In this document: positions 23,199-33,136 of the stretch, piece by piece | Position numbering within the stretch: position 1 is the first letter of the stretch | Layout of the letters: each line of letters opens with the position of its first letter | Origin: Chimonanthus salicifolius | Lineage: Eukaryota; Streptophyta; Magnoliopsida; Laurales; Calycanthaceae | Assembly (NCBI GenBank): GCA_013350335.1 | Contig: CM023539.1 | Coordinates: 25,475,043 to 25,539,042 of the forward strand | Direction of reading: 5' to 3' | Length of the DNA: 64,000 bases | Translations under genes and position numbers: made by a program | Notes under the pieces: generated by a model | The model's database searches: none | Seen by the model: only the letters and a program-made list of their open reading frames with translations | Told to the model about the DNA's origin: nothing

Positions 23199-23961
23199 TC
23201 ATCCCAAACAAAAATCCACTCTCTTATGGATCAATCTAGTCAAAGGTGTTACGAGTTGGGAGGAACTCTCAATAAACCAGCGGTAATAACCTACTAACTC
23301 CAAGAAATTGCAGATCTCAAACACATGCAATCTTTTCCAACTAATTACTATCTCAAACTTGCCAATAACTGAAATCACATCTCCTAGAAATTGAACCTCT
23401 CTCAGCCAAAGCTCACACTTGCTGAGATTCACATACAACTTGTGTTCTGACAAAATCTGTATCACTATGCGTAGTTGTTGTTCATGACATGCCTCTGTTG
23501 CAGAATAAATCAGAATATCAATAAACATCTCAATCAAATGATCCAAATATGGTCGAGAGACACGATTCATCAAATCCATGAAAGGAACCAGCTGATTTGT
23601 CCACCCACGTGGCATCATAATAAACTCAAATGCCCAAGTCGGGTACAAAAGGTGGTTTTATAGATATCAATGTCCCTCACCCTCAACTGGTGATAACCTG
23701 ATCGGAAATCTATCTTAGAGAAGTACTCGGGTGGATAAAGTCAACAGAAGAAAGCTCGATGATCTGAGTCTCTAACTCTTTCAACTCTGTCTGTGCCATG
23801 CGATATGGTGTAATAGAAATGGGTGAGGTGTCGGGCATCAACTCAATCACAAACTCAACCTCTAGATGTGGAGGCAATGTTGTAAGTTTCTCGGGAACAC
23901 TTCCCAAAACTCTTGCACTACCCGAGACATAAGAGTATGAGTATCCTGCACATCCTTCCAA
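23199..23961 (-). pseudogene. Reverse transcriptase remnant of element B
   Basis: The N-terminal part (23710-23961) has PYRMAQTELKELETQIIEL and IHPSTSLR. The C-terminal part (23199-23648) has PFMDLMNRVSRPYLD, MFIDILIYSA, CELWLREVQFLGDVIS and LVGYYRWFIE. The middle of the fingers/palm (the VKKKDGS to KIDLRSGY region) is largely missing or shifted, about 60 bases between the pieces. The catalytic FIDDILIYS has lost one Asp. The enzyme is dead. Confidence 0.88.
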
Positions 23962-24394
23962 CCCAAACTAGCAATCATGCCCTGAACAACTGCATCACCA
24001 TGAAACACACTAACAACCAGACCAAGAATCAGAATCAGTCTACTGACAAACTCATCACCCTTCAAAGATCGACCATATACTTTTCTCTCAAAACAAATAA
24101 TAACAATGTTGTGGGCTAACAGTAAGTTATATGCAAAATCACATCAAATCCAGACAAATCCATAACTAACAAATCAAACTCTATCTCGAGAGTACCGACA
24201 GGCATAACCCAAGTTCTGCACACTTTGTCAACTACAGTCTCCCGTCCCAGCGGGGATATGATACGCAAGGGTGTGACTAACTCAAAATCAAGGCCCAACA
24301 AATTAGCATACCATGATGCAATAAATGAATGGGATACACCATTATCAAATAACACATGTGCCCAAAAATTGTAGAAAGAAAGGATACTTTGCAT
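23862..24394 (-). pseudogene. Protease region of element B
   Basis: 24116-24394 reads HVLFDNGVSHSFIASWYANL, then VMPVGTLEIEFDLLVMDLSG and FDVIL, the chromovirus protease core. The catalytic triad reads Asp-Asn-Gly instead of Asp-Ser/Thr-Gly, and the Ala after it is Val. A second frame (23862-24065) continues through the linker to the conserved VFPEKL-like stretch (VPEKLTTLPPHLEVEFVIEL, in the frame of the next piece) that precedes RT. Confidence 0.82.
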
Positions 24395-25504
24395 AACTAG
24401 AGAATCAGTAGTCTCTCTAGTCTAAAGTATCATTGCAAGTATCCTACTCGAAGTATCTCATCCTTGACAGTCTCCACCTCTGCCTCAACCAGATATTTGT
24501 CTAAAACTGATAGTCAAGTTTACGGGACCTACTACTGGGCAAAGATCGGGGTTATCCTCGTAAATCACTGAGGGGCCACTACTCTACTAGTGCCAATACC
24601 AAACGTGTATCATGTTAAGCCTCAAATTACTAGCCTTAAGTTATTCTATGTTTAGAGACTTAGGGAAAACAATCATTCTCAAATCAAAGTAACTCTCCTC
24701 AGAATATATCCAAATATGTCTGGACACTAGGACCCACTAGTCATCACATTGGGTACAGTCTCAATGGTTTCACCAACCTCTCCCAAGTGCCTTCAGGTCC
24801 AAAATCTTTAGCTCAAACTTCATAGAGTCATGAATCAACCTTGACTCACCAATCGAGAATGTCATCGATCATTCAAGACCGCCGCTAACCAAAACTTGTG
24901 GTCTACCGTAACCACTACTCATAGCCAACTACATGCATTAATCTCTTGGTCTATCCCAGCAGTCCTTGGCTGAAGTTCTTTACATTCATAACTAATGCCA
25001 CAAATACACACCCTCAAGTCTTCCTCCTACATGGAATCAGTGACGACCTCACTTGTCTATCGAGTGGCTAGCTATCGACATACCACGGCTTGGTCTATCT
25101 AACCCCCATCATAAGACTCTCAGCCTATTACTCTCACTCCCGTTTCCCAGGAAGACAGGGTCCTCTACTCCTCACAGGTGTTCTACATATGGTTCCATAC
25201 TCTCAATCATTACCTTGCGACTTTCCCAAGCCTAACCATCTCCAGTACCTCTCAACTCGGGGTCGCCGTGAGTTTAACCCTCATGGGTCCAGCTCATACT
25301 ATGATATCACACTGGTCACCTCGTCTGAGGTACATCTAAATAGTAGTCGCCTAAATCTGGTTGCAACAAGAGGTCCCAGCCTCAACTCATAATCCTGCTC
25401 ACCCTATTGCGACCCAAAACAAACTCATACTTCCATCAGAATTTCAAACCCTAGACAGTTAGCAGTCGACTCCACACGCACAGTCCTAGGGGAAAAAGAG
25501 CCTA
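24395..25504 (-). pseudogene. Decayed gag region of element B
   Basis: Position between primer site and protease marks this as gag plus leader. The only motif I can suggest is a broken zinc knuckle near 24975-25015 on the minus strand (CICGISYECK). No long reading frame remains; the plus-strand frames at 25053-25392 are chance. Confidence 0.45.
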
Positions 25505-25517
25505 TGCTCTGGTACCA
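25505..25517 (-). other. Primer binding site of element B (initiator tRNA-Met type)
   Basis: The minus strand reads TGGTACCAGAGCA three bases inside the 5' LTR. It matches the plant initiator-Met primer site TGGTATCAGAGC at 11 of 12 bases. This site primes minus-strand cDNA and fixes the orientation of B. Confidence 0.9.
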
Positions 25518-25520
25518 AGT

Positions 25521-25657
25521 TGTCACGCCCTGATCCAAAACATAGGCACGTGACGAGGAATAACTTTGTTTTTTTTAATATCACACGTGGCAAACACTCC
25601 TGTACTTAGAACTCAATCATCGAGATCATATATGAACTCAAATACTATTAATATCTC
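25521..25657 (-). mobile_element. 5' LTR stub of element B
   Basis: TGTCACGCCCTGATCC and the following ~137 bases align with 12687-12825; after the shared ATTAATATCT the two diverge abruptly. The rest of the 5' LTR has been lost, by deletion or recombination, at the junction with the inverted fragment to the right. Confidence 0.85.
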
Positions 25658-26152
25658 GACAGGGTTGAGTAGGATGCCCTGGACCTATACAGTTGAGGTT
25701 GAGTGGGATACCGTAGTGTGTAATAGGGTTGGTAAACCTTTTAAGTGGAAAGAAAAGAATAAATGGATGATTGTGTTGTATGTTGTTCTATTTTACTTGC
25801 ATTGTATATTATCATTGGTTTTATGTGAAATTATAAAATATTAAGTTCTCACTGGGTCTCACGTCCCTTAAAATGTAGGACATGGTCTGGAGGTGGGAAT
25901 GGAGAATCCCTCTGTGATGCCTTAGGAGTTGGAATCTCTGGATTCTAAAAATGTTGTCTATGGATGGGATTTTGCTTATTTTGTTTGCTATGTTATTTTG
26001 GGAGATTGTAAATTTTGAATAAATATGCCACATGTGACATAAAAACCTCTGTGTACAAGACATATTGATATGTTATGACACTTTGGTATGTATTTGATTG
26101 TGCCATGTGTGATATTTCTACGGGCTTGCATGAATTCGTGTAGGGCATGACA
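25658..26152 (+). mobile_element. LTR fragment in opposite orientation
   Basis: Ends GTAGGGCATGACA, the mirror image of the TGTCATGCCC and TGTCACGTCC starts at 28003 and 26582. An internal block, TTCTCACTGGGTCTCACGTC, then AAAATGTAGG (near 25850-25880), matches the reverse complement of the CCCAGTGAAAAG and TGTAAGGGAC blocks of LTR C (near 26995-27030). So it is the 3' part of a related LTR lying on the plus strand. Its left part is missing. Confidence 0.7.
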
Positions 26153-26566
26153 GATAGTGAGAATATTCAACTGAATGTCCCACATTTTGTCAAATCGGAT
26201 ATGGTAGTGATAGCTTAGAATTTCGGTGGGTGGAGGAGGATGTGTAATAAGGCGACTGGGGAGAGGGAATAGTGCTCGGACGAGGATGATATTACAATAA
26301 CTTCTACCAATGTTGGTTCTGGTGTCCATATCTGGATACTAGAGTCACTGGTAAAGAAGTGGATGGTAATTGGGCTTTCTTTCCCCTCAGTATCCCATCC
26401 TACTACTCGTCCTAGAGTGCTGTTGTTAGGTATAACTTTCCAAAACCAAAAAAAAAAAATAGTCATACACTAAATATCCAATTAGAACAATGCATATTAG
26501 GACTAATTGTACCCAAAAGTATTAGAACAATGTATTACCCTTCACAGTCTAAGACCTTGAACAAAA
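26153..26566 (-). mobile_element. Leader fragment of element C
   Basis: Lies directly inside the primer site of element C and so is its 5' untranslated/early gag region. I recognise no protein motif; the 83-codon minus frame (26215-26466) has no resemblance I can name. The rest of element C is absent. Confidence 0.5.
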
Positions 26567-26578
26567 GCTATGATACCA
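26567..26578 (-). other. Primer binding site of element C (initiator tRNA-Met type)
   Basis: Minus strand TGGTATCATAGC, 11 of 12 bases of TGGTATCAGAGC, three bases inside the LTR that starts at 26582. Confidence 0.88.
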
Positions 26579-26581
26579 AGC

Positions 26582-28002
26582 TGTCACGTCCCTGACCTGA
26601 TGTGGGCCCAAAACACAATTGATTTTTTATTTATAATAATAACAGTTAAGAATGATATATGGGCTCCTATCGCAGTCTCATCTAATGTCTATATAGAAAA
26701 TGTCACACATGGACTCAAATAGATACCATAAGTCCCCCTCGTACAACTACACAATCATATAAAATAAAACATCACATTAACATATCAAAGTAGCATACGA
26801 AAATATGACGGTTAATATATGCTTAGATCTGTTATGCCACATGAGGCATAATTATTATAAGTACTTTGTTTGCATGAAGATATAGATAATAAATATATTT
26901 CCCATTCGCGGGAAAAGTGATGGATTCCATTGGTTCCATCTCCTAAGACAGCAGTGGAGGTAAATCAGTTCATTCCTCAGGTGTAAATCCTGCATTGTAA
27001 GGGACTTGAGCTAACAACCCAGTGAAAAGTATTTAACAAATAACCATTATCTCAATATAAATTTCACAATATTAATTTACACTTATTACATGTCATAAAT
27101 AAGTAAACAATGGTTCATCTCTACCACTCTCAACATTTGTTCTTTTCTTTTCACATAAATTTTCTTTTATAAGTTCCACACATTTTCAATTTGAGGTTCC
27201 CACTAAGCCTCATCTCAAATTGAGGTTCCCCACTAAGCCTCATTTCAAATCAAGCTTCCCCACTAAGCCTCGTTGCACTAAGTCTCGACACGGACAAAAT
27301 GCCGCTCCTAGCCAGAGCTCTGTATTACGACCCGACACGGTCACATACTAAACATTAATCATATTATCTTACTCACAAAGCATTTATTTATTCAATGTGC
27401 CCTTTTTGCATAGGGTTTCACATCGAAAAATAATACCACATTTCCTCTAGTCATGAAGTTCTTTCACAATTCCAGCCTCAATACTGGAAATAGCCAAGTT
27501 CTAGCCCTGCACAAGATATTACAATATTATATACAATAATTCGAATTGATTACAAATGTCCACGTGGCTTCATCCAATTCTGTTAACCTATTAACCTCTA
27601 GACATATAAATTTGTCCCATACTGCGGTTATAGACTATTAGGCATCGACTCCGTAACACCATTTTACGCTTACGTTTTATCAGTAGAACAAATTCACATC
27701 CCTTACATGTAAGCAATGTCAATCTTGCATTCTGGCCACATTTAGTCTTTTCCATCTTTATTATGTCGATGGGTCCCATTTATTGCCATAGAGTTAATGG
27801 GTTTTAAATTGAAATGCATAGAAGAATAGTTAAGTCTCATCGTCCGTAGTCAGTGAATTTTAGCGTAATAACTATAAAAGATAAAAAACATATAAATGTT
27901 TTAAAAGCAAAATGCACTAGACGAAATCTAAATTTTAAATCCTTCATTTAAGTTTCCCAGATAGGTGTGGTAATGGCAGTGAGTCTGATTATGTATCAAT
28001 TA
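26582..28002 (-). mobile_element. Partial 5' LTR of element C
   Basis: Starts TGTCACGTCCCTGACCTG in plus coordinates next to the primer site. It resembles LTR G: both have a CACA-GTGGACTCAAA block (26705, 28140), AGATAGCGGTGGAGG or AGACAGCAGTGGAGG (26946, 28362) and TGTAAGGGA-TTGAGCT (26996, 28408). It is broken at 28003 by solo LTR G; the missing right part is not recognised beyond 33072 except possibly the 64 bases at 33073-33136. Confidence 0.8.
27188..27290 (-). repeat. Minisatellite in LTR C, three ~33-bp units
   Basis: Three units with GAGGTTCC-CACTAAGCCTCAT (the last AAGCTTCCCCACTAAGCCTCG) begin near 27191, 27222 and 27255, with TCAAAT between them. Confidence 0.75.
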
Positions 28003-28914
28003 TGTCATGCCCCGACCCAATTATGGGCCCGAAATGTGACTAATTTTTTTTTTTAAATAATCTCCAATCATAACTGGGTTGGATCCTCAAGTTAAACATT
28101 TAAGCCCATAACAATAAAATGTCACACGTGCTCTTCACATGTGGACTCAAACACATACCATATCTACCCATATACAAACACATGTCATACAAACAAATAT
28201 TTCCATTCAAACCATCAGAGTTACGAACGAAAACATAGTAGTTTGATACATGCTAGATTAAAGTACCATAGGCGGTACTAAATTCAACAAAACATCATCG
28301 GCTTAAAAACATATTTTCCATCATCGGGAAATATGATCGTCTACCAAGGCTCCCTCATCCTAAGATAGCGGTGGAGGTTCCTCCTCCTTAGGTGTTAAAC
28401 CTGTAATGTAAGGGATTTGAGCTTCCTAGCCTAGTGAAGAGAACTTAAATAAAAAGAAAATGAAAGTACTCAGTGCCTAGTCTCGTATTTTTCCAGCACC
28501 GGGAAAGTATTAAGACTTTGCCCAGAAGGTACAGTAGGAGGAATGTAAAATGTTTAGGCCACTACATGTATTGTTCCTTGATTAAGACCAAGAGACATAT
28601 TGAGTTAGGCCTAGAGAGTACAGTAAAATAAATCACTCAGTGTCCGATTCCTTTTTACCAACGAGAGACGTTTCTGCAGCGCTACTGATGGCTACCAAGC
28701 GGCGTTTCTGCTGCACTACAGGTAGAGAGTATCGACCTGGAAGTGAACACTCAATTGTTAGAAAAGTAAACACACAAGAGTTAGACTCAATCATATTTTA
28801 AATTAGAATAATGGCCTTTGAAACTAATTACTGCAAAATAAATTATATTTCTAAATTCCAAATTTTGTAAATTAAAAAGAATTTCAAAAACTACTTTCAT
28901 GTCCTTTAGAACAT

Positions 28915-29090
28915 GCTTCAGAACCTAGCTTTGGAACGTGATACTATATCTTCGGAACTTCCGAAGTTACAGTCTCAGAATGTCCCAAATCTGCTTCGGA
29001 AGATCCCTTTGCAACCTACTGCAGTGACTTCGGAACTTGGCCTCAGCACTGCTACAATAACTTCGAAACTTCCAAGTCAGGTTCCGAGAC
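28915..29090 (-). repeat. Hairpin motifs CTTCGGAACTTCCGAAG in LTR G
   Basis: A near-perfect palindrome at 28950-28966 and variants at about 28931 (TTTGGAACG), 29007 (CTTCGGAAG), 29026 (ACTTCGGAACTTGG) and 29058 (ACTTCGAAACTTCCAAG). The same GGA-CTTCC core, with other arms, recurs in the related LTR fragment at 58828-59078. Confidence 0.8.
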
Positions 29091-29352
29091 TTGACTTTGT
29101 CAGACAGTCACTCGCAGACAGTGCAGTGACAAGACACACATGGTCAATTACAACTCAAAAAACAGAGGGCTTCTTGAATTCGTTTTCTACATCTAACGAG
29201 TCAGATGTGATCTACTTAAGTCTACTACATTTTCGAAAACAATTAGACATAAAATAATTGAGAAAAAACTTCTGATTTTAAAGGTGAAATCACCAAAACA
29301 CATGAAAAAATCATATTTTCCACTAAATTTGAAAACTCATTTTGAAGTTCAT

Positions 29353-31971
29353 TGTTGATGTTTGCAAAATTTAAATTTATAATCTCGCAAGCGTATGAAC
29401 CAATTGACAGTATAGCATATAAGTGCGAGGTCGAACCCACAGGAAAACACAAAATATATGTTATAAATTAAATCAGTACCTTTAAAATGATGTAATCCTG
29501 ATAAAAATGAATTAAACTTAGATTTGAAAGAAAATAAAGAATAACATATTTTATTTGGAAAACCAATTGAACACCATTTTTGTTTAACTTGTGAATCTCA
29601 TCAAATCAATCCATTTTATTTTAAAATCAGTGAATGAAGAATATGTAGTCTCATTTTTAATTAAAATTTCTAAGTTCAAGATTAAAATACTATATTTACA
29701 ATCCTAGTTAAAGAATCTCTTGGAGAGAGATTGATTTGATACATGAATTAAATAAATCAAGTAAAATGATTTAATAAAATACATAAGCAATGAATACAAA
29801 AGTAAACAATAAAAATGAATCAAACACTTTGAAATACGACATGTAACAAAAGTAAGTAGGCAAGTACAATCAATTTAAATAAACATACAACAAAGCAATC
29901 ATTCAAAAATAAATTAGATAGAAAATAAATGACCTAGTAAAATAAAGTAAACAACGAAAATAAATTGACAAGTGACAAAATAAAAAAAGACATAATTTAA
30001 AAGTGGTCATTGAATTCTTCTCTCATTCGCCCAAAATAAATAAACAAATAAGAAACCTAAATCTGAAATTCAACGCTTAGAATTCAAAAATCAATTAAGG
30101 CCTATTTAATTAAAAATTCATAAACTTTTTCTAATTAATGTTTAGATTTCAGATTCAACACTTACAACTAAGTTCTAACCATTAATTAAACAAAGTATAC
30201 ATATTTAAAATTAAATAAAAGGGTCATTGAAAAGGAATTTGAATAATCGGACTTTTTAGGATTCTAAAAGAAAACATCTCTTATTTATTTAATGGAAAAA
30301 TTCAAGTACAGGCATTCATAAAATTAAGTACAAGAAAGACAAATTAAATGAAAATTTACAACTTTCACTTTTAAAATTCGAGTGGTGTCTCTGTCTTTTT
30401 GCCTTTTCTCTTCAGTCTTTGGTCCTCTTGAGCTCCAAGTCAAATTCGAATTTTGACTATGGGATAATAGGCTACTTATAGGACTTGGGATTGGATGAAT
30501 GGCTAAGATTAAATCTAGGTTAAGTTGATCGATCAAAGGCTTGGATTGGATCTTAATGGAATTGGGTGATGGAGACTAAAAGTTGCAAAAGGGTAGGGTT
30601 TGAACAAGGTGTACATGAATTTGGTTGTGTGTGTGTAGGTGGCTTGGAGTGGAGTGCAAGAAAAAAAAAATATAGGAGTTGAGAGGGTCGGACTGTTTTA
30701 CTATGCAATCTAGGGTTAATGGGATGAAATGCAATGAATGGTAGGATGATCAAAAGATGATGTGGAGAGTTGACTTGTGAAATTCGAATGGAGCGTTGTG
30801 GATTTGTGAAAATCGTGTATGACATGGAAGATTGGGATGATGAGGTGTGCTAGTGATTTTAGGAGTGTATTTGGATGGGATTTTGTCTAAGTTCATGGAG
30901 AATTTTTTGTGCTAAAATCGTGTGAAGTGGTGATGGCATTTTCGCATAGAGCCTACTTAGGCTCCAAGTTGTTCTAACTTAGGGTTTTAATGAATGGATG
31001 GCTTGGATTACTTTGGGTTAAGATCTAACAGTTCTAAGGTGATGTAATAAAAATGAATTATATGAGTGACGTGGTACCTAATGAAGGGTTGTGATTTAAA
31101 GGTGGAGATAGATAAATGATATGATGAATGACATAGATTTAATGCAAGGTATGTTATGAGATGGATTAGCATGGGAGCTCTAGGGTTTTGCTTAATTTTG
31201 ATGCATGAGATGGAAGGTGGAGATTTAAAATGAGTAATGGAGGGTGGAGATGAGTTGCATGAAGATGAAGGGTTAAGATTGAATGTATGATGAATGGAAG
31301 GTGGAGATGAAATGTGCATGGAAGAGAGAGGGATTAGGGTTATGGATTTCGGCCATGGGATTGTGGATCATAAGGTGAAATTCGAATTTGGACCATAGAG
31401 GTATTGGACTTTGGATCTTGGATCTCAACTCATAGACTTCATCTTAGGCCCACTTGATTTGAACTTGAGCTTGAGAACTTGGGCCTTTGTTGGACTTTGG
31501 AGTGCTCATTGGCCTGACCCATTTGTGATATGCATAGGAGTGCCTATGACCTGGCCCAATGCTGGCCTGAAGAGCTTAGCTTCGCCCAATTGAAGTGGAT
31601 CTCTGGCCCATTAATCTTGAATTTCAGCCTTTGCCTCTTGAATTGCAAGTTTTCTCTGCCTGAATTGAATAATTAACTTCACCACTTTAAAATCTAAAAT
31701 ATTGATTTAATCTAGACTCTCATAACTGGATCTAAACTAACCAATTTACATGAAAACCCTAAAAGTGGAGTGAAATTAATTATAAAAATTCAAGGTCTTC
31801 TATTTTAAGCACTAAACTTGCAATTATCCACTGACTTAGCTTGATTTCCTGTATTCTCCATTTTTAATCTATAAAACTAAGAAATTGTATTAAATGCACC
31901 AATATACATAGAATTGAAAGCTAACTGGTCCAATAATTAGGGGTAAAAATATAATATTTCAGTGCTCAACA
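29353..31971 (-). mobile_element. Athila-type solo LTR nested in LTR G
   Basis: TGTTGATG...GTGCTCAACA (2619 bp) aligns with the LTRs of element D at 52422-55131 and 36757-39231, for example TATAATCTCGCAAGCGTA near the start and TTGCAATTATCCACTGA near the end. Flanks are ttcat (29348-29352) and ctcgt (31972-31976): three matches and two transitions, as expected if one copy lost a CpG. Neither a primer site nor a purine tract flanks it, so it is a solo LTR. The TATA box seen in its relatives is TATAAGTA here (minus strand, 30473-30480). Confidence 0.85.
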
Positions 31972-32277
31972 CTCGTTTCTAAACCAAATTCACTTTTGTT
32001 TGACCCTAAACATGTTAAAATTTCTAAAGGAATTCAATGTATACCTTCGATTGGAGAGTTGAGTAGAGTCTCAAGTGTTGAAAAATTTGCTCAAAATGTG
32101 GTACGGTGGAAAAGAAGAGGGAACTTAAAGGAAGAAGAAGAAGAGTTGTAGTAGCAACAATGGATTCTGAGTTTTAGGTAAGGTGCAATTCAATGCAATG
32201 GCTGGGTTTAAATAGATTTTGAATGGGTAGGTTGGCTAGGCATGCAAAGGTCATGAAGGTCCCATGTTACTATGCAA

Positions 32278-32291
32278 GCTACGATCGTAGC
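32278..32291. repeat. Perfect palindrome GCTACGATCGTAGC
   Basis: A 14-base perfect palindrome in LTR G, about 65 bases upstream (minus strand) of the TATA-like box; further related words (GCATGCATG, GTTGCTACGCAG) follow within 50 bases. Confidence 0.85.
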
Positions 32292-32342
32292 ATGCATGAG
32301 TCGACTCTGATGCAGTTGCTACGCAGAAGTTACATGGGTCGG

Positions 32343-32345
<3 letters not shown>

Positions 32346-32407
<62 letters not shown>
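32346..32407. repeat. (TA)n microsatellite
   Basis: 62 bases of uninterrupted TA repeat inside LTR G. The reading frame of alternating Tyr-Ile across it is an artefact. Confidence 0.98.
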
Positions 32408-32408
<1 letters not shown>

Positions 32409-33072
32409 GTTATTTGCAATTAAATCCATCTATTTTAATTTCATTAATTGGATATAAATGGGATTTAATTAAATTAATCTTACCATTCCAAAAGATTTGT
32501 TTTAAAAATCATAAACATGGTAAAAATTTGGAAAATAAAACACTTTGATAATTAGTCAATTTTAATTAAAACAACGTGTTAAGTAAATCCCATAAATCAA
32601 ATTGTATTTATTTAAAGGGTTTTAAAATTGATTTTGAAAATCTAATAACACAAAATGTCAGCTTAAAACACGGATTAAACATTAAATGCTTTCTTTAAAA
32701 TTTTCTAACGTTTCTAACTATTTAAAATAATTATTTTGTAAATAGGGACCTCTTCAGGTCATAAATATTTGTATTTCTAAAAATCTAAAATACAATTTTA
32801 GATTATCTATTTCATTCAAACTTAAAATCATTAAGATGACTTAAATTTAAAGGCTTATTAATCTTAATTAACATACTTTCCAAATAAACAAGATTATTAT
32901 CAATAACAAATAATAATTATCATAAAAAAAAAAAATTTAACCCTTCCAACTTTGACAAATTAGATTCATGAGCTACCGAGTTCTGATTGGGCCAATCCTA
33001 GGCTTTTTCAAAAAAGCCCTATATTAGCACAAAATCGCACAATTTTGCCTACTTTTGGGTCAAGGTATTACA

Positions 33073-33136
33073 ATTTATCTCATTTTAACCGATTACTTTG
33101 TACAATAATGTAAAACATACAAACCACACTGAAAGT
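33073..33136. other. Short flank between solo LTR G and copia LTR H
   Basis: 64 bases with no motif I recognise. They could be the continuation of LTR C to the right of solo LTR G, but alignment is too short to decide. Confidence 0.4.

Larger units (their letters stand above)
16496..23218 (-). repeat. Four tandem ~685-bp RNase H/connection units
   Basis: Unit 1 is 16496-17182, unit 2 is 17183-17864, unit 3 is 17865-18549, and unit 4 is 18550-18671 plus 22654-23218, split by a solo LTR. Each unit runs, on the minus strand, from the end of RT through the whole RNase H segment ([19 protein letters not shown]) and the YHPSKANVADVLNRKS end, to the linker before integrase. Units 2 and 3 are nearly identical by eye; units 1 and 4 differ more. 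The junction joins sequence from the integrase start (atcagacg) to the RT end (atttttgttcggg), so the array came from duplication within this element, probably by unequal exchange or template switching. Confidence 0.9.
12687..25657 (-). mobile_element. Element B: decayed chromovirus with amplified RNase H segment
   Basis: A minus-strand Ty3/gypsy element. Reading from right to left it has a 5' LTR stub (25521-25657), initiator-Met-type primer site (25505-25517), a decayed gag, protease, RT, four tandem RNase H/connection units, integrase, a purine tract and a full 3' LTR (12687-15218). The two LTR copies agree over the ~137 bases present in both (TGTCAC-CC-TGA-CCAAAACATA, then gcacgtgacg). 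The coding region has many stops and frameshifts. It is enlarged by the repeat units and by a 4-kb solo LTR at 18672-22653. It inserted into the Athila fragment that ends at 12686. Confidence 0.88.
28003..33072 (-). mobile_element. Solo LTR G, itself split by an Athila solo LTR
   Basis: From TGTCATGCCCCGACCC to TTGGGTCAAGGTATTACA. Flanks aatta (27998-28002) and attta (33073-33077) agree at four of five bases, consistent with an aged duplication. Without the nested LTR at 29353-31971 it is about 2.45 kb. Orientation is minus by similarity to LTR C, and a TATA-like CTATTTAAAC on the minus strand near 32206-32216 agrees. No gene is present. Confidence 0.78.

Noticed and set aside
25505..25517. 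Possible tRNA-Met gene fragment
   Set aside because: Only the 12-base primer site is present; there is no cloverleaf around it.
28913..29257. 114-codon plus-strand frame rich in Ser, Leu and Pro
   Set aside because: It overlaps the hairpin motifs of LTR G and has no counterpart in the related fragment at 58520-59284.
32223..32423. 66-codon reading frame
   Set aside because: Its second half is the translated (TA)n microsatellite.
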